Assembly: GCF_015209745.1 (NCBI RefSeq)
Contig: NZ_CP063657.1
Location: 1-64,000, forward strand
DNA length: 64,000 nt
Source: Lysobacter avium
GTDB lineage: Bacteria; Pseudomonadota; Gammaproteobacteria; Xanthomonadales; Xanthomonadaceae
Reading direction: 5' to 3'
The notes under the pieces are model-generated. The model worked only from the letters and a program-made list of their open reading frames with translations, had not been told where the DNA came from and searched no databases. The position numbers were made by a program, and so were the translations under genes. This document shows, piece after piece, positions 54,094-63,009 of this stretch; the stretch's first letter is position 1, and the number at the start of each line of letters is the position of its first letter.

Positions 54094-56810
54094 CGGATGG
54101 TGATGTCCTTATCGTTCGATGGCGCAATAATGCTTAGCGTCAATCCTGTGACGCTTCGCGTGTATACTCTCTCGGTAAGGCCGTCGCTGTCCGTTACGCC
54201 TTCCCAATATTGTCCGTCCTGTCCGTCGATCCGATAATGAGCTCCGACTAGCGGGGTATTTCCGTCGTCGTTGACGACGCGGAACTGCTCGCTGAACATC
54301 TGGGCCAAGCTAATCGGGAGTGCCGGAATAGTATTTTCCGCCTTCGCCCCACCCGCAAACGGCACCTGCCCCGCCTTAACTCGAAACTCCCCTGGGCACG
54401 CGAACGTGATATCGCCACCCTCCAGCGTGATCCGCGTCTGACCGGCCTGCAGAATAATCTTCTCCTTGGCGAGCACGTCGATGCGCTCATCACTGGCGGT
54501 GATGGTGACCGACTGGTCCGCCAGTACCTCCAGTTTCCCCGTGTGGGCCTGCAGGCTGACCGGCCCGTCAGCGGCGATCGCCTTGATCGGGCCGCGCTGG
54601 GCGAACAGGGCCAGTTGGCCGCCGGCCACCCCCGCAAAGGTCTGGCCTGCGGCGATGTGGGCGTCCTGCTGGGTGGTCAGGTGCAGGTTGCCGCCGGCAT
54701 ACGCCAGTGCACTTTTGGGTGTTGCAAGGGCGATCGCATCCGGGCCTTCCACGAACATCAGCGGCGTGGCCAGCCGCTCGACAGGATCGCCGCCGTCACG
54801 CTGACCACCTGCGGGCTTGGTCGCGGCTTGGCCGTTTACGGCGCCGCTGTAATGGCCGTCCTGCTCGGGATCGACCGAGCCGAGGAGGTCGGTCTGGCGT
54901 TCGTTGGCGCGCAGCGGCGCGACCTGCGCGATGCCGACCGCGTCATCCAGCGCCTGCGCGGTGCGTTGCGCGCCTTTGAGCTGGGCGACGGCCTCCGTCA
55001 CGTCCATCTGCGTCGATACACCGTCCGGCCGGCCGGTCGTCGAGAGCAGCATGCCCTGGCCGGCGCGCACGTTGGCCCAGCCCAGCGTCGCCAGATCGAA
55101 GCCCGATCCACGCACCCCGCTGCGGCGGGCGTTGTCGTGGTCGATCAGGTACCCCAGCTCCAGTCGGCTGTCGGCCAGGCTGGTGTGCAGGCGCTGGCGC
55201 AGCTGGCCGGGAGCGTCATCCATCACCCATTGCTGGGTATCACTGCCGTCCAGGCTCTGCGTGTGCAGGCCGCTGAGGGTGCCGGGGTGGTTGCTGGCAT
55301 CGGCCAGGGCGAAGGGCGGGGCGACGTTGCCGTTGTAGAGCTGGCCGGTGATGACTGGCTGGTCGATGTCGCCGTGTAGGAACTCGACCAGAACCTCGCT
55401 GCCGACGCGGGGCAGGGCGTGGCTGCCCCAGTTGGGTCCGGCCATCCACTCGGCCACGCGCACCCAGGTGCCGCTGGTGTCATCGCCGGGGGCGTGGCCA
55501 TCTGGATTGGCGTGGGAACCTGTGTCGGTCAGGCCGCCGGTGTTGGGCGCGGTGCCGCGTTGCCAGGGGAACTGGATCCGCACCTGATGGTCTCGGGTGG
55601 AGGTAACGGCCGATTCGGGAAGGCCGACCACCATCGCGGTCTGCAGCCCCGGAGCCGACGGTTTGTAGCGGGCGACCGGCACCACCGGGGTTCCCGAGGT
55701 AACGGCGAGAAACCGGTTGCGGTAGTTGCCGCGCTCGATATCGCCGGCGTGGCCCAGCAGTTCGACGACACCGCTGTCCAGGTTGTTCGCGGCGCGGTGC
55801 TCGATCACCAGCGGCAGGAACGCCTGCCCGGACAGGTCAGGGTGCTGGGTCAGGATGAAGCCAAAGCCTGCTGCCATGCTGCGCACGCTGCCGGCGCCGT
55901 GATGCACGCGCTGCGGCAGGCGCAACGCGTCAAGTTGCAGTGACGCGTGTTGATCGGCATCGCTGCGAGAGGCAAATCGACCGCTGCGCGGAGCCGAGAA
56001 CGACTCCAGTGACGGAGCGTTCGGGCCGGCCGGTGCACCGGTGGCGACGGTCGCCACTGCCTCAACCTGTGCGGGCTGCCAACTGGCGGTGCCAACGATG
56101 CTGGCGGTCGTCTGGCGCTGCTCGCTGAACCGTTGGATCGCATCACTGGCCTCGGTCGCATCGCTGCGGTGGAAGCGCAGGGTGGGTTCCATCGCCTCCG
56201 GCACCGCCGCGTCGCGGTCGAACACCACCAGGGTGACCCCGCCCTCGCTGTCTTGGGCATGCTCGAAGCGCCACGCCAGTCCGGCATCGGCGAGCAGGCG
56301 GAACACAAAGGCGTGGTCGCTCTCGCGGTACTGGGTGGTGATCGGGTAGGTCGGCAGCGCCTGGGTGGCGTCCACGCGCAACGCGGCTTGCGGGTAGTCG
56401 TCCAGCACGCGCTCCAGCACGCCGAGTGCGTCCAGGTCCTGGAACACCAGTGCGTTGCGGCGCAGCTTCAAAAACGCGGTCCATGGCTCCATCACCAACC
56501 GGTAGCGGGCCAGTCCGCCGTCGCTGCCCAAGGGCAACACCCGGGTGCAGTGGCCGTGCCAGTGACGCAGGCCGCCATTGGCCAGACGCAACCGCAACGA
56601 CATCGGCTGGCCGAGCAGGGCTCGCGCATCAAGAAAGGCGTCGGTGGACAGGCAGTCCACGGTGAAACGGAAATCGTCGCAGACCGCCTCGCGGCCTTCG
56701 AAGCGCTCGACCACCAGCGCGTCGGGCAGCGCGGTGGAGAGTTCGATCAGGCGCTCGTCCTGCGAGACCCTCGACAGCGCACGGGCGACAGACTGGATAT
56801 CCATATCCAT
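54090..56810 (-). CDS. vgrG: Type VI secretion spike protein VgrG with C-terminal extension
   Basis: VgrG trimers tip the T6SS tube and carry effectors. The 906-residue protein has the gp27-like region, the gp5 OB-fold with VRIQFPWQRGTAPNTGG, and GSHALPRVGSEVLVEFLHGDIDQPVITGQLYNG, the most conserved VgrG segment. A DUF2345-type beta-helix needle follows (about 640-810). The last 75 residues (after about 830) form an extra domain, QFRVVNDDGNTPLVGAHYRI and VTDSDGLTERVYTRS, resembling transthyretin-like adaptor folds that hold effectors. Base composition becomes AT-rich within that extension. No other tss genes lie nearby, so this is an orphan vgrG. The start is 56810 or 56804. Confidence 0.9.
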   Translation of the reverse strand: MDMDIQSVARALSRVSQDERLIELSTALPDALVVERFEGREAVCDDFRFTVDCLSTDAFLDARALLGQPMSLRLRLANGGLRHWHGHCTRVLPLGSDGGLARYRLVMEPWTAFLKLRRNALVFQDLDALGVLERVLDDYPQAALRVDATQALPTYPITTQYRESDHAFVFRLLADAGLAWRFEHAQDSEGGVTLVVFDRDAAVPEAMEPTLRFHRSDATEASDAIQRFSEQRQTTASIVGTASWQPAQVEAVATVATGAPAGPNAPSLESFSAPRSGRFASRSDADQHASLQLDALRLPQRVHHGAGSVRSMAAGFGFILTQHPDLSGQAFLPLVIEHRAANNLDSGVVELLGHAGDIERGNYRNRFLAVTSGTPVVPVARYKPSAPGLQTAMVVGLPESAVTSTRDHQVRIQFPWQRGTAPNTGGLTDTGSHANPDGHAPGDDTSGTWVRVAEWMAGPNWGSHALPRVGSEVLVEFLHGDIDQPVITGQLYNGNVAPPFALADASNHPGTLSGLHTQSLDGSDTQQWVMDDAPGQLRQRLHTSLADSRLELGYLIDHDNARRSGVRGSGFDLATLGWANVRAGQGMLLSTTGRPDGVSTQMDVTEAVAQLKGAQRTAQALDDAVGIAQVAPLRANERQTDLLGSVDPEQDGHYSGAVNGQAATKPAGGQRDGGDPVERLATPLMFVEGPDAIALATPKSALAYAGGNLHLTTQQDAHIAAGQTFAGVAGGQLALFAQRGPIKAIAADGPVSLQAHTGKLEVLADQSVTITASDERIDVLAKEKIILQAGQTRITLEGGDITFACPGEFRVKAGQVPFAGGAKAENTIPALPISLAQMFSEQFRVVNDDGNTPLVGAHYRIDGQDGQYWEGVTDSDGLTERVYTRSVTGLTLSIIAPSNDKDITIR

Positions 56811-57010
56811 AGGTTTCTTCCACTTCCTGATGTGGGGCGCCCCGCTGATCCTGCGGGTGGTGTTGCGGGCGCTTCGAGGTCCATCCGGATCAGGGGCTCA
56901 GATTAGCACCACCGCCCGGGGATGGGATCGCAGCGGACCGCGCTCCCTCACAGTTCCGCCGCGCCGGCTCAACTACGGTTTTCCCACCCATCCAGTGTTT
57001 CGAGGATTTC

Positions 57011-58047
57011 ATGCAGGGGACTTCAGACATCCGCGCCTACGTCGCGCGCGTGGTGATAGCGCTGGCGCTCGTCGGTGTGGCAGTGGTGCTCTGGCGATTG
57101 TCGAGCCTGGTCATGGTGGTGTTTGGCGCGGTGGTGGTGGCAGTGATGTTGCACGCACTGGTCGCCAAGACCGTCCGCCACACGCCCCTGTCGCAAGGAG
57201 CGGCGCTGACGGTGGTGCTGCTGTTGCTGGTGATTATCTTCTCGCTGCTGATGTGGTTGTTCGGCGCCCAGTTGGCAGGCGAGATGGAGTCGTTGAAGGC
57301 ATCGCTGCCGCAGGCATGGGAGCAGTTCCAGTCGTGGCTCGCTGCCAGTCCTCTGGGGCCAACGGTGCAACAATTCAGCGAGCAGACGCAGTCGGATGCC
57401 GGCAACCTCGCCTCCAGGCTGGGCGCACTGGCGATGTCGGCCTCGGGGAACCTGACCCAACTGGTATTGATGGTGGCCGGCGGGATCTATCTGGCGGCCC
57501 AGCCCGACCTGTATCGCGTAGGGCTGCTGAAACTGTTCCCGGCCGACCGCCGGGCGCTGGTGGGTGATGCGCTGGACGCCAGCGGGCATGCGCTGAAGTC
57601 CTGGCTGATGGGCCAGGTGTTGGCGATGGTGGTGGTGGGGTGTTGACCGGCCTGGGGCTGTGGATGTTGGGCGTGCCCGTCGCACTGGGACTGGGCATCA
57701 TCACCGCGTTGCTGGATTTCGTCCCGATCGCGGGGCCGGTGCTGGCGGCCATCCCTGCGGTCCTGCTGGGTTTCACGGTCAGCCCCCAGGTCGGATTCGG
57801 TGCGCTGGCGCTGTTCATCGTCATCCAGCAACTGGAAAGCCACGTGCTGCAGCCCTTGATCCAGCAGCGGGTGGTGGATCTGCCGCCGGCGCTGCTGTTG
57901 ATTTCGCTGTTTGCGATCGGCGCGCTTTTCGGCCTGCCCGGCGTGGTGCTGGCCGCGCCGTTGACGGTTGTGATCTTTGTGCTGGTCAAGCGCCTCTATG
58001 TGCGCGAAGCGCTGGAGACCGACACCCATATCCCCGGTGATGGATAG
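57011..58047 (+). pseudogene. AI-2E/PerM-family permease, frameshifted
   Basis: Two frames together give one member of the AI-2E family of eight-helix exporters. The first frame (57011-57646) runs from MQGTSDIRAYVARVVIALAL through SWLMGQVLAMVVVG and stops right after. The second (from about 57640 to 58047) continues VLTGLGLWMLGVPVALGLG, DFVPIAGPVLAAIPAVLLG and LESHVLQPLIQQRVVDLPPALLL. Restoring one G in the run GGGG at 57637-57640 joins them into about 345 residues of normal family order. Either the gene is inactivated, or a base was lost in sequencing a homopolymer. Confidence 0.85.
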
Positions 58048-58089
58048 TCATCCCGGATGGGTTCGGCACCGCTGGATGCGTGGAGGAAA

Positions 58090-58121
58090 AACGCCCGCCG
58101 GGAGAGAGGCCGGCGGGCGTT
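58090..58121 (-). terminator. Intrinsic terminator of the amidase gene
   Basis: AACGCCCGCCGG pairs perfectly with CCGGCGGGCGTT over 12 bp around an 8-base loop. Read on the minus strand, the stem is followed by TTTTT. It lies 18 bp after the amidase stop and could also end plus-strand reading from the permease. Confidence 0.9.
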
Positions 58122-58139
58122 CGCCCTTGCTGCAGCGCT

Positions 58140-60104
58140 TTAGTTCTTTATCTGCACGTCATCGATGTAGACATTGACGTCGTACGCCGTGTTGGCGTGG
58201 TACAGCCAGATTGCATCCATCTTCACTGTGCTCGCGCTGATCGCACCGTTGCCGCCGACCCAGGCATTCCAGTTCGACGAGGTGGGCAGCGACCACGACA
58301 CGTACGTCCACTTGTTGGCCGGAACCGACTTGCTGGTGGAGCGCTCGGTGCCGTCGCTGTCATCGATACCCACGCCCACGCTGGTGCCGGTACCGCCGGA
58401 CCAGACCCAGAACCCGACGGTGCCGTTGGCGCGCGTCAGCGCCGTGTTGCTGCCTGGATTGCCGCTGCCCGAAAGCAGGCGTACCGCCCAGTTGGCCGAA
58501 CTCGACTTGTTGTCCTTGAGCAGGACACGCAGCGAGCAGGAGCCGTTCTTGCGCGTGCTGCAGTCACGTGTCGCCGTGGAGGCGCTGGAGATGCCGGTGG
58601 TGCTACCGGAGTAGGCAGGGCTGGTGTTGAAGTGGCCGACACTGCTTTCGAAGCGGTCCAGGTACTTGACCGTGCCGCCGCCACCGCTGCCTGGATTCAA
58701 CAGGCCGTAGTACTTGCTCCAGTTCCAGTTGATGCCCGGATCGGTGTGGGTCTGGCCGCTGTAGTGCTGGTGGCCCTTGATCTTGACGCTGGTGGGCAAC
58801 ACGTTGATGCCGCTGCTGGGGGCGCCCTTGTAGGCACTGCTGCAGGGGATGCTGCTGTATTTGGCGCAGAAGCTGCGGACCACGCCGGCGGAGGCGTTGT
58901 ACATCGCGTTGGTATACCAGGAGCTGTTGTTGACGTAACCCTCGTGCTCGATACCCAGGGCGAAGCTGTTCTGGTTGCGCAGGTGCCAGGCGGTATGTGC
59001 GTTGCGGACCATCTGGGTGACCTGGCCGTCGGAGCTGCGGATAACGTAGTGCGCACTGACGTTCGAGCTGGAGTTCTTGAACCAGGAAATGGTGCCCGCG
59101 TAGCTGCCCTGTGCAGTATGGATCGCCACCGCGCTGACCGCCGCGGAGCGCGACGCGTTGTAGTTGGAGGAATGCGCGGCATTCCAGATCGCCGGGCCGT
59201 AGTCGGTGCTCTGGATGCCCGCATCCGGGCCCGAGCCAGACGTGCCCTTGACGGTGGGCCGGCCGTCAGCCGACTTGGCCCGAAGCGTCTCGCTGATCGG
59301 GTCGATCTCGAAGTCGGCGGTCTCGATGCGGTCATTGGCTACGTCCAGGCGCACCATCGGCGCGCGCTGCGTGATCAGCTGGTCCATGTCGAATGCGCGC
59401 TCCCATTCGATCGCGCGCTCCGGCACCACGATGCCGCGATCGTTGACGCCCCGGTCCTGCGCCAACAGCACGTCGTAGGCAAAGCTGGTTCGCGCGTAAT
59501 CACCTACCGCGCTGGCGCGCGCCGCTTCCACCGGGGATGCCGAGAAGCCCGCGTAGCGCATCAGGGCCGGGCGGATCTCTTCAGGCGAGGGCGTGTTGCC
59601 ACCGCGCTTGAGCCGCGAACGCGAGTCGGCCGCGGGGTGATCCTTGCGGATCTCCGCGTCCAGCAGCGCCGCGGCCGCGAGTACGTTGGTGCGGGCGTCG
59701 GTACGCACCAGCGCAGGCGAGACGCCGAGCAGCTGGGCGCCAGCGGTTACCTGGTCGGCGAAGCCCTGGCCGGCATACAGGCCCATCACGCCGTAGGCGG
59801 CGGGCATGTGATGGTGCGCTTCGGTCTGCGATTCGTTCGCGTCGGGCTGGATGTTCAGCCAGCGGCTCTGCACGTACGCGATCGACTCCAGGGTGCCTAC
59901 CGGCACCGCCGGGTAGCGGGCGTAGGCTTCCTTGAAGTAGCGCTGGAATGCCAGCCGCTGTGGTCGCAGCGCGGCTTCCTCGACGTTCAGCTGTTCGACC
60001 AGCGCGGCCTCCTCCGGCAACGCGGTGGACTCCCCGGCGAAAGCGGTCGAGGCAAGAAGGCCGCTGATCGCGACCGACAGCAAAATCCGTGAATATCCCC
60101 TCAT
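58140..60104 (-). CDS. Secreted multidomain N-acetylmuramoyl-L-alanine amidase
   Basis: A 654-residue exported cell-wall hydrolase. The signal peptide ends near AFAGE. An N-terminal helical domain (about 35-200) has SLT-like features (VGTLESIAYVQSRW, then AAYGVMGLYAG). A central Amidase_2 domain (about 300-450) has the zinc-site segments AVAIHTAQGSYAG, NSFALGIEHEGYV and GHQHYSGQTHTDPGINW. The C-terminal region (about 475-654), Ser/Gly/Asn-rich, looks like a beta-sandwich wall- or sugar-binding domain with two Cys (ATRDCSTRKNGSCSL). The layout suits a secreted bacteriolytic enzyme acting on other cells. It ends in a strong terminator; the upstream gap 60105-60335 shows no gene. Confidence 0.85.
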   Translation of the reverse strand: MRGYSRILLSVAISGLLASTAFAGESTALPEEAALVEQLNVEEAALRPQRLAFQRYFKEAYARYPAVPVGTLESIAYVQSRWLNIQPDANESQTEAHHHMPAAYGVMGLYAGQGFADQVTAGAQLLGVSPALVRTDARTNVLAAAALLDAEIRKDHPAADSRSRLKRGGNTPSPEEIRPALMRYAGFSASPVEAARASAVGDYARTSFAYDVLLAQDRGVNDRGIVVPERAIEWERAFDMDQLITQRAPMVRLDVANDRIETADFEIDPISETLRAKSADGRPTVKGTSGSGPDAGIQSTDYGPAIWNAAHSSNYNASRSAAVSAVAIHTAQGSYAGTISWFKNSSSNVSAHYVIRSSDGQVTQMVRNAHTAWHLRNQNSFALGIEHEGYVNNSSWYTNAMYNASAGVVRSFCAKYSSIPCSSAYKGAPSSGINVLPTSVKIKGHQHYSGQTHTDPGINWNWSKYYGLLNPGSGGGGTVKYLDRFESSVGHFNTSPAYSGSTTGISSASTATRDCSTRKNGSCSLRVLLKDNKSSSANWAVRLLSGSGNPGSNTALTRANGTVGFWVWSGGTGTSVGVGIDDSDGTERSTSKSVPANKWTYVSWSLPTSSNWNAWVGGNGAISASTVKMDAIWLYHANTAYDVNVYIDDVQIKN

Positions 60105-60335
60105 GATTCCCTGAACTCCGTGTGGTGTGCGTCCCCTGCCACCGCGTTATCGCGCGAGTCACTAAGCCAGGGTTCAGCAATTTTCGGATTCGGGCAGTGT
60201 GTCGCGTTCAGGTGGTCGGAATCCGCTGCAACGTTAGGGGAAACCCTTTGCTTGCTCCCCTGCTTTTGCCGCACCGCAACCATACCCTGCGCGAATAAAC
60301 CGTATGGGTTGAGCCTTTGCCGGGATCGGGCCGAG

Positions 60336-60854
60336 CTACCCGGGGGGCTGCATCGCTTCAGGACGCAGCGCGCGCAACCGGCGTGTGCGCAGTTGCAACG
60401 GACTGGCCAGCCCGATCCCGCCCGGATCGTGAGCCGTGTAAAGCGTCACGTGAGGGGGCGGCACTGGCAGCTGGCGCCCCAGCAGGGCGCCCAACGTCTG
60501 GTGGAACCCGCGCATGGCGGGCAGGTCGATCAACTCGATGACCGACCGGCGAGAGGGCGCCTGGCAGTTCGTGATGCCTGCGGTGCAAGACGGGTACGCG
60601 AGTTCGACAAGCCGCCCCGTGCGCTCGAACCGCCACTCCCGCGCTGCCATCGCCCGGGTTATCTCCTCTTGCAGGAAGGCCGTCTCGAATGTCGCATTGA
60701 GCTCGGATCCCAGGCGCGAGCCGATGAGGGTGACATGCAGCTCGCGCTTTGGCGCATAGACGGTGTCATCCACGCGGACCGGACCCGACGGCGGCGGCCA
60801 CAGTCCCGGATCGATGGGCAGCAGCAGCGTGTGTGGAGGAATGGCCAGGTCCAT
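60336..60854 (-). CDS. 2H phosphoesterase-superfamily protein
   Basis: A 172-residue protein with two His-x-Thr motifs, ELHVTLIGSRLG near residue 40 and PPHVTLYTAHD near residue 135. Together they form the active site of the 2H phosphoesterase family (2'-5' RNA ligase, cyclic phosphodiesterases). The spacing and the surrounding beta strands fit. A leading motif, LAIPPHTLLLPIDPGLWPPP, is also typical. The start MDLAIPP at 60854 is preferred over an upstream ATG at 60893. The substrate, possibly RNA 2',3'-cyclic phosphate or a small nucleotide, is not known. Confidence 0.7.
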   Translation of the reverse strand: MDLAIPPHTLLLPIDPGLWPPPSGPVRVDDTVYAPKRELHVTLIGSRLGSELNATFETAFLQEEITRAMAAREWRFERTGRLVELAYPSCTAGITNCQAPSRRSVIELIDLPAMRGFHQTLGALLGRQLPVPPPHVTLYTAHDPGGIGLASPLQLRTRRLRALRPEAMQPPG

Positions 60855-61029
60855 CCGGGGATCATGCCCGAGTCGCGCGCCAGGCTCTGCCACGCGCTGG
60901 ACGCTGCGCAGCGAGCGGCGTCGCAGCCGACCGCGGTCATGACTGTGGCAGCGCGGAAGATGGTCCGTTTGGGTGCGGTCAAGCCTGACGCGGTCGCCGA
61001 GGCGGACAATGCAGGGTTGTTTCCGATGG

Positions 61030-62265
61030 ATGCTCGCCGTGGCCCCTCGTATTTCGGCCGTTCCACAACGCCCCGCAGGTGAGAGCCGCTACGCCGTGAT
61101 CGTGTTCGCACTGGCGCTGGGCGGCTTTGCCATAGGCACCAGTGAGTTCGCGATGATGGGTCTGATGCCCAACCTGGTGCAGGCCTTTGGCGTCAGCGAG
61201 CCACAGGTCGGCCACATGATCAGCGCCTATGCGCTCGGCGTGGTGGTGGGGGCGCCAGTGCTTGCCATCCTCGGTGCGCGGCTGCCGCGGCGCACCCTGT
61301 TGCTGGCGTTCATGGCGTTCTACGCGCTGGGCAACCTGGCCACCGCGCTTGCACCCACCTACGCCACGATGCTGGCGTTCCGCTTCATCGCCGGCCTGCC
61401 GCATGGGGCGTATTTCGGGGTCGCGATGCTGGTGGCGGCCGATATCGCCGGTCCGGCGCGACGTGGAGCCGCGGTGAGCCAGGTAATGCTGGGACTGTCG
61501 ATCGCAATCCTGCTCGGCAATCCGCTCGCTACCTGGATGGGCCAGGTGCTGAGCTGGCGTTACACATTCGCCCTGGTAGCCCTGGTCGCGGTGATCACGG
61601 TGGCGATGATCGCCCGGCACCTGCGCAGCGTTCCGGTCGATCCCGACCAGTCTCCGCTGCGCGAGCTGCGCGCTTTCAACACCTCGCAGGTATGGCTGAC
61701 CCTGCTGATCGGCGCCATCGGGTTTGCGGGTATGTTCTGCGTTTTCAGTTACCTCACCGCCACCTTGACCCATGTCACCGGCGTCAGCGACGGCTGGATA
61801 CCGGTCGCCCTGGCGGTGTTCGGCGTGGGTTCGGTGATCGGCAACCTGGCCGGCGGTTGGCTGGTGGACCGCATGCAGTTCCGCGCCACTGCGGTGATCC
61901 TGATCTGGTCGGCGCTGGTGCTGGTGGTGTTCCCGCTCGCCGCCCACTCGCTGTGGACCATCCTCCCGGCGGTGCTGGCGATCGGGACCATGGGCGCACT
62001 GGGCCCGGCCCTGCAGACACGGTTGATGGACGTCGCCGGCGAGGCCCAGACCCTCGCCGCGGCGTCCAACCATGCCGCCTTCAACGCCGCCAACGCACTC
62101 GGTCCGTGGCTGGGCGGGCTGGCGATTACTGCCGGACTGGGTTGGACCTCCACCGGTTACGTCGGTGCCGCGACAGCCGTGGCCGGCCTGTTGATCTATC
62201 TCTGGGCGCGCCGGGACGACAACCGCAGCGGGGGCGTGTTGCTGGCGGACCAGGCCCAGCGCTGA
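61030..62265 (+). CDS. MFS transporter, AraJ/sugar-efflux type
   Basis: A 411-residue twelve-helix transporter of the major facilitator superfamily. The first helix, VIVFALALGGFAIGTSEFAMMGLMPNL, carries the GTSEF signature of drug:proton antiporter 1 proteins such as AraJ and SotB. The A motif occurs in the helix 2-3 loop (GARLPRRTLLL). Later helices (GLSIAILLGNPLATWMGQ, NLAGGWLVDRMQFRA) fit. The start at 61030 is chosen for length; an ATG at 61009 is possible. Role in efflux of arabinose-like sugars or drugs is not determined. Confidence 0.87.
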   Translation: MLAVAPRISAVPQRPAGESRYAVIVFALALGGFAIGTSEFAMMGLMPNLVQAFGVSEPQVGHMISAYALGVVVGAPVLAILGARLPRRTLLLAFMAFYALGNLATALAPTYATMLAFRFIAGLPHGAYFGVAMLVAADIAGPARRGAAVSQVMLGLSIAILLGNPLATWMGQVLSWRYTFALVALVAVITVAMIARHLRSVPVDPDQSPLRELRAFNTSQVWLTLLIGAIGFAGMFCVFSYLTATLTHVTGVSDGWIPVALAVFGVGSVIGNLAGGWLVDRMQFRATAVILIWSALVLVVFPLAAHSLWTILPAVLAIGTMGALGPALQTRLMDVAGEAQTLAAASNHAAFNAANALGPWLGGLAITAGLGWTSTGYVGAATAVAGLLIYLWARRDDNRSGGVLLADQAQR

Positions 62266-62327
62266 GCAGTGGCGACTCGCGGGATCGTCCATCATGGGGC
62301 GCTCCCCACCGATGCCAGTCCGCAGCC

Positions 62328-62975
62328 ATGTCCGACAAGTCATTGCCCGAAAAGCCGTTCTCACCCGCCTCCGAGCGCAACCGCGGCCCGATTCTGGAAG
62401 TGCTGCGCAAGGCGTTCGCCAACCGGCAACGCGTGCTGGAGATTGGCAGCGGCACCGGCCAGCATGCCGTGCACTTCGCCGCCGCGATGCCCTGGTTGAC
62501 GTGGCAATGCACCGACCGCGGCGAATACCTCCCGGGCATCCGCCAGTGGCTGGACGACGCCGGGCTGGCCAACACGCCGCAACCGCGTCCGCTCGACGTC
62601 GACGACGCCCCCTGGGACGTGAGTAGCGACGTGGGCAGCGACGTGGGCAGCGACGCGGCCGGCTTTGACGCGGCCTTCAGCGCCAACACCCTGCACATCA
62701 TGGGCTGGCCGCAGGTGCAGCAGTTTTTCAGCGGACTGGACGGCGCGCTGACGCCGAAGGCGACGTTGGTCGTATATGGACCCTTCAACTACGCCGGCGA
62801 CTACACCAGCGACAGCAACCGCGAGTTCGACGGATGGCTGAAGGCGCGTGACCCGGCCTCTGGCATCCGCGATTTCGAGGCAGTCGATTCACTGGCCCGG
62901 TCCATCGGCATGCACCTTGTGGATGACGCGGCGATGCCGGCCAACAACCGCTGCGTCATCTGGGAGCGCGGATAA
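62328..62975 (+). CDS. DUF938-family SAM-dependent methyltransferase
   Basis: A 215-residue protein of the DUF938 methyltransferase-like family. The start SERNRGPILEVLRKAF, the SAM loop LEIGSGTGQHAVHFA and FSANTLHIMGWPQVQQFF with VVYGPFNYAGDYTSDSNREFD are family hallmarks. Residues about 97-109 are a short tandem insertion (SSDVGSDVGSDA), coded by repeats of GTGGGCAGCGAC, which is likely to vary in length. The substrate is unknown. It begins 62 bp after the MFS gene. Confidence 0.85.
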   Translation: MSDKSLPEKPFSPASERNRGPILEVLRKAFANRQRVLEIGSGTGQHAVHFAAAMPWLTWQCTDRGEYLPGIRQWLDDAGLANTPQPRPLDVDDAPWDVSSDVGSDVGSDAAGFDAAFSANTLHIMGWPQVQQFFSGLDGALTPKATLVVYGPFNYAGDYTSDSNREFDGWLKARDPASGIRDFEAVDSLARSIGMHLVDDAAMPANNRCVIWERG

Positions 62976-63009
62976 TGGTGCGATCTCCGAACGCTTGCAG
63001 GCACCCGTC

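Noticed and set aside
52536..56810. Complete type VI secretion cluster
   Set aside because: Only vgrG and its probable cargo are present; no tssB, tssC, tssM, hcp or clpV genes occur in the window.
58080..60092. 670-codon plus-strand frame opposite the amidase
   Set aside because: Antisense shadow; it would run through the amidase terminator hairpin and has no domain.
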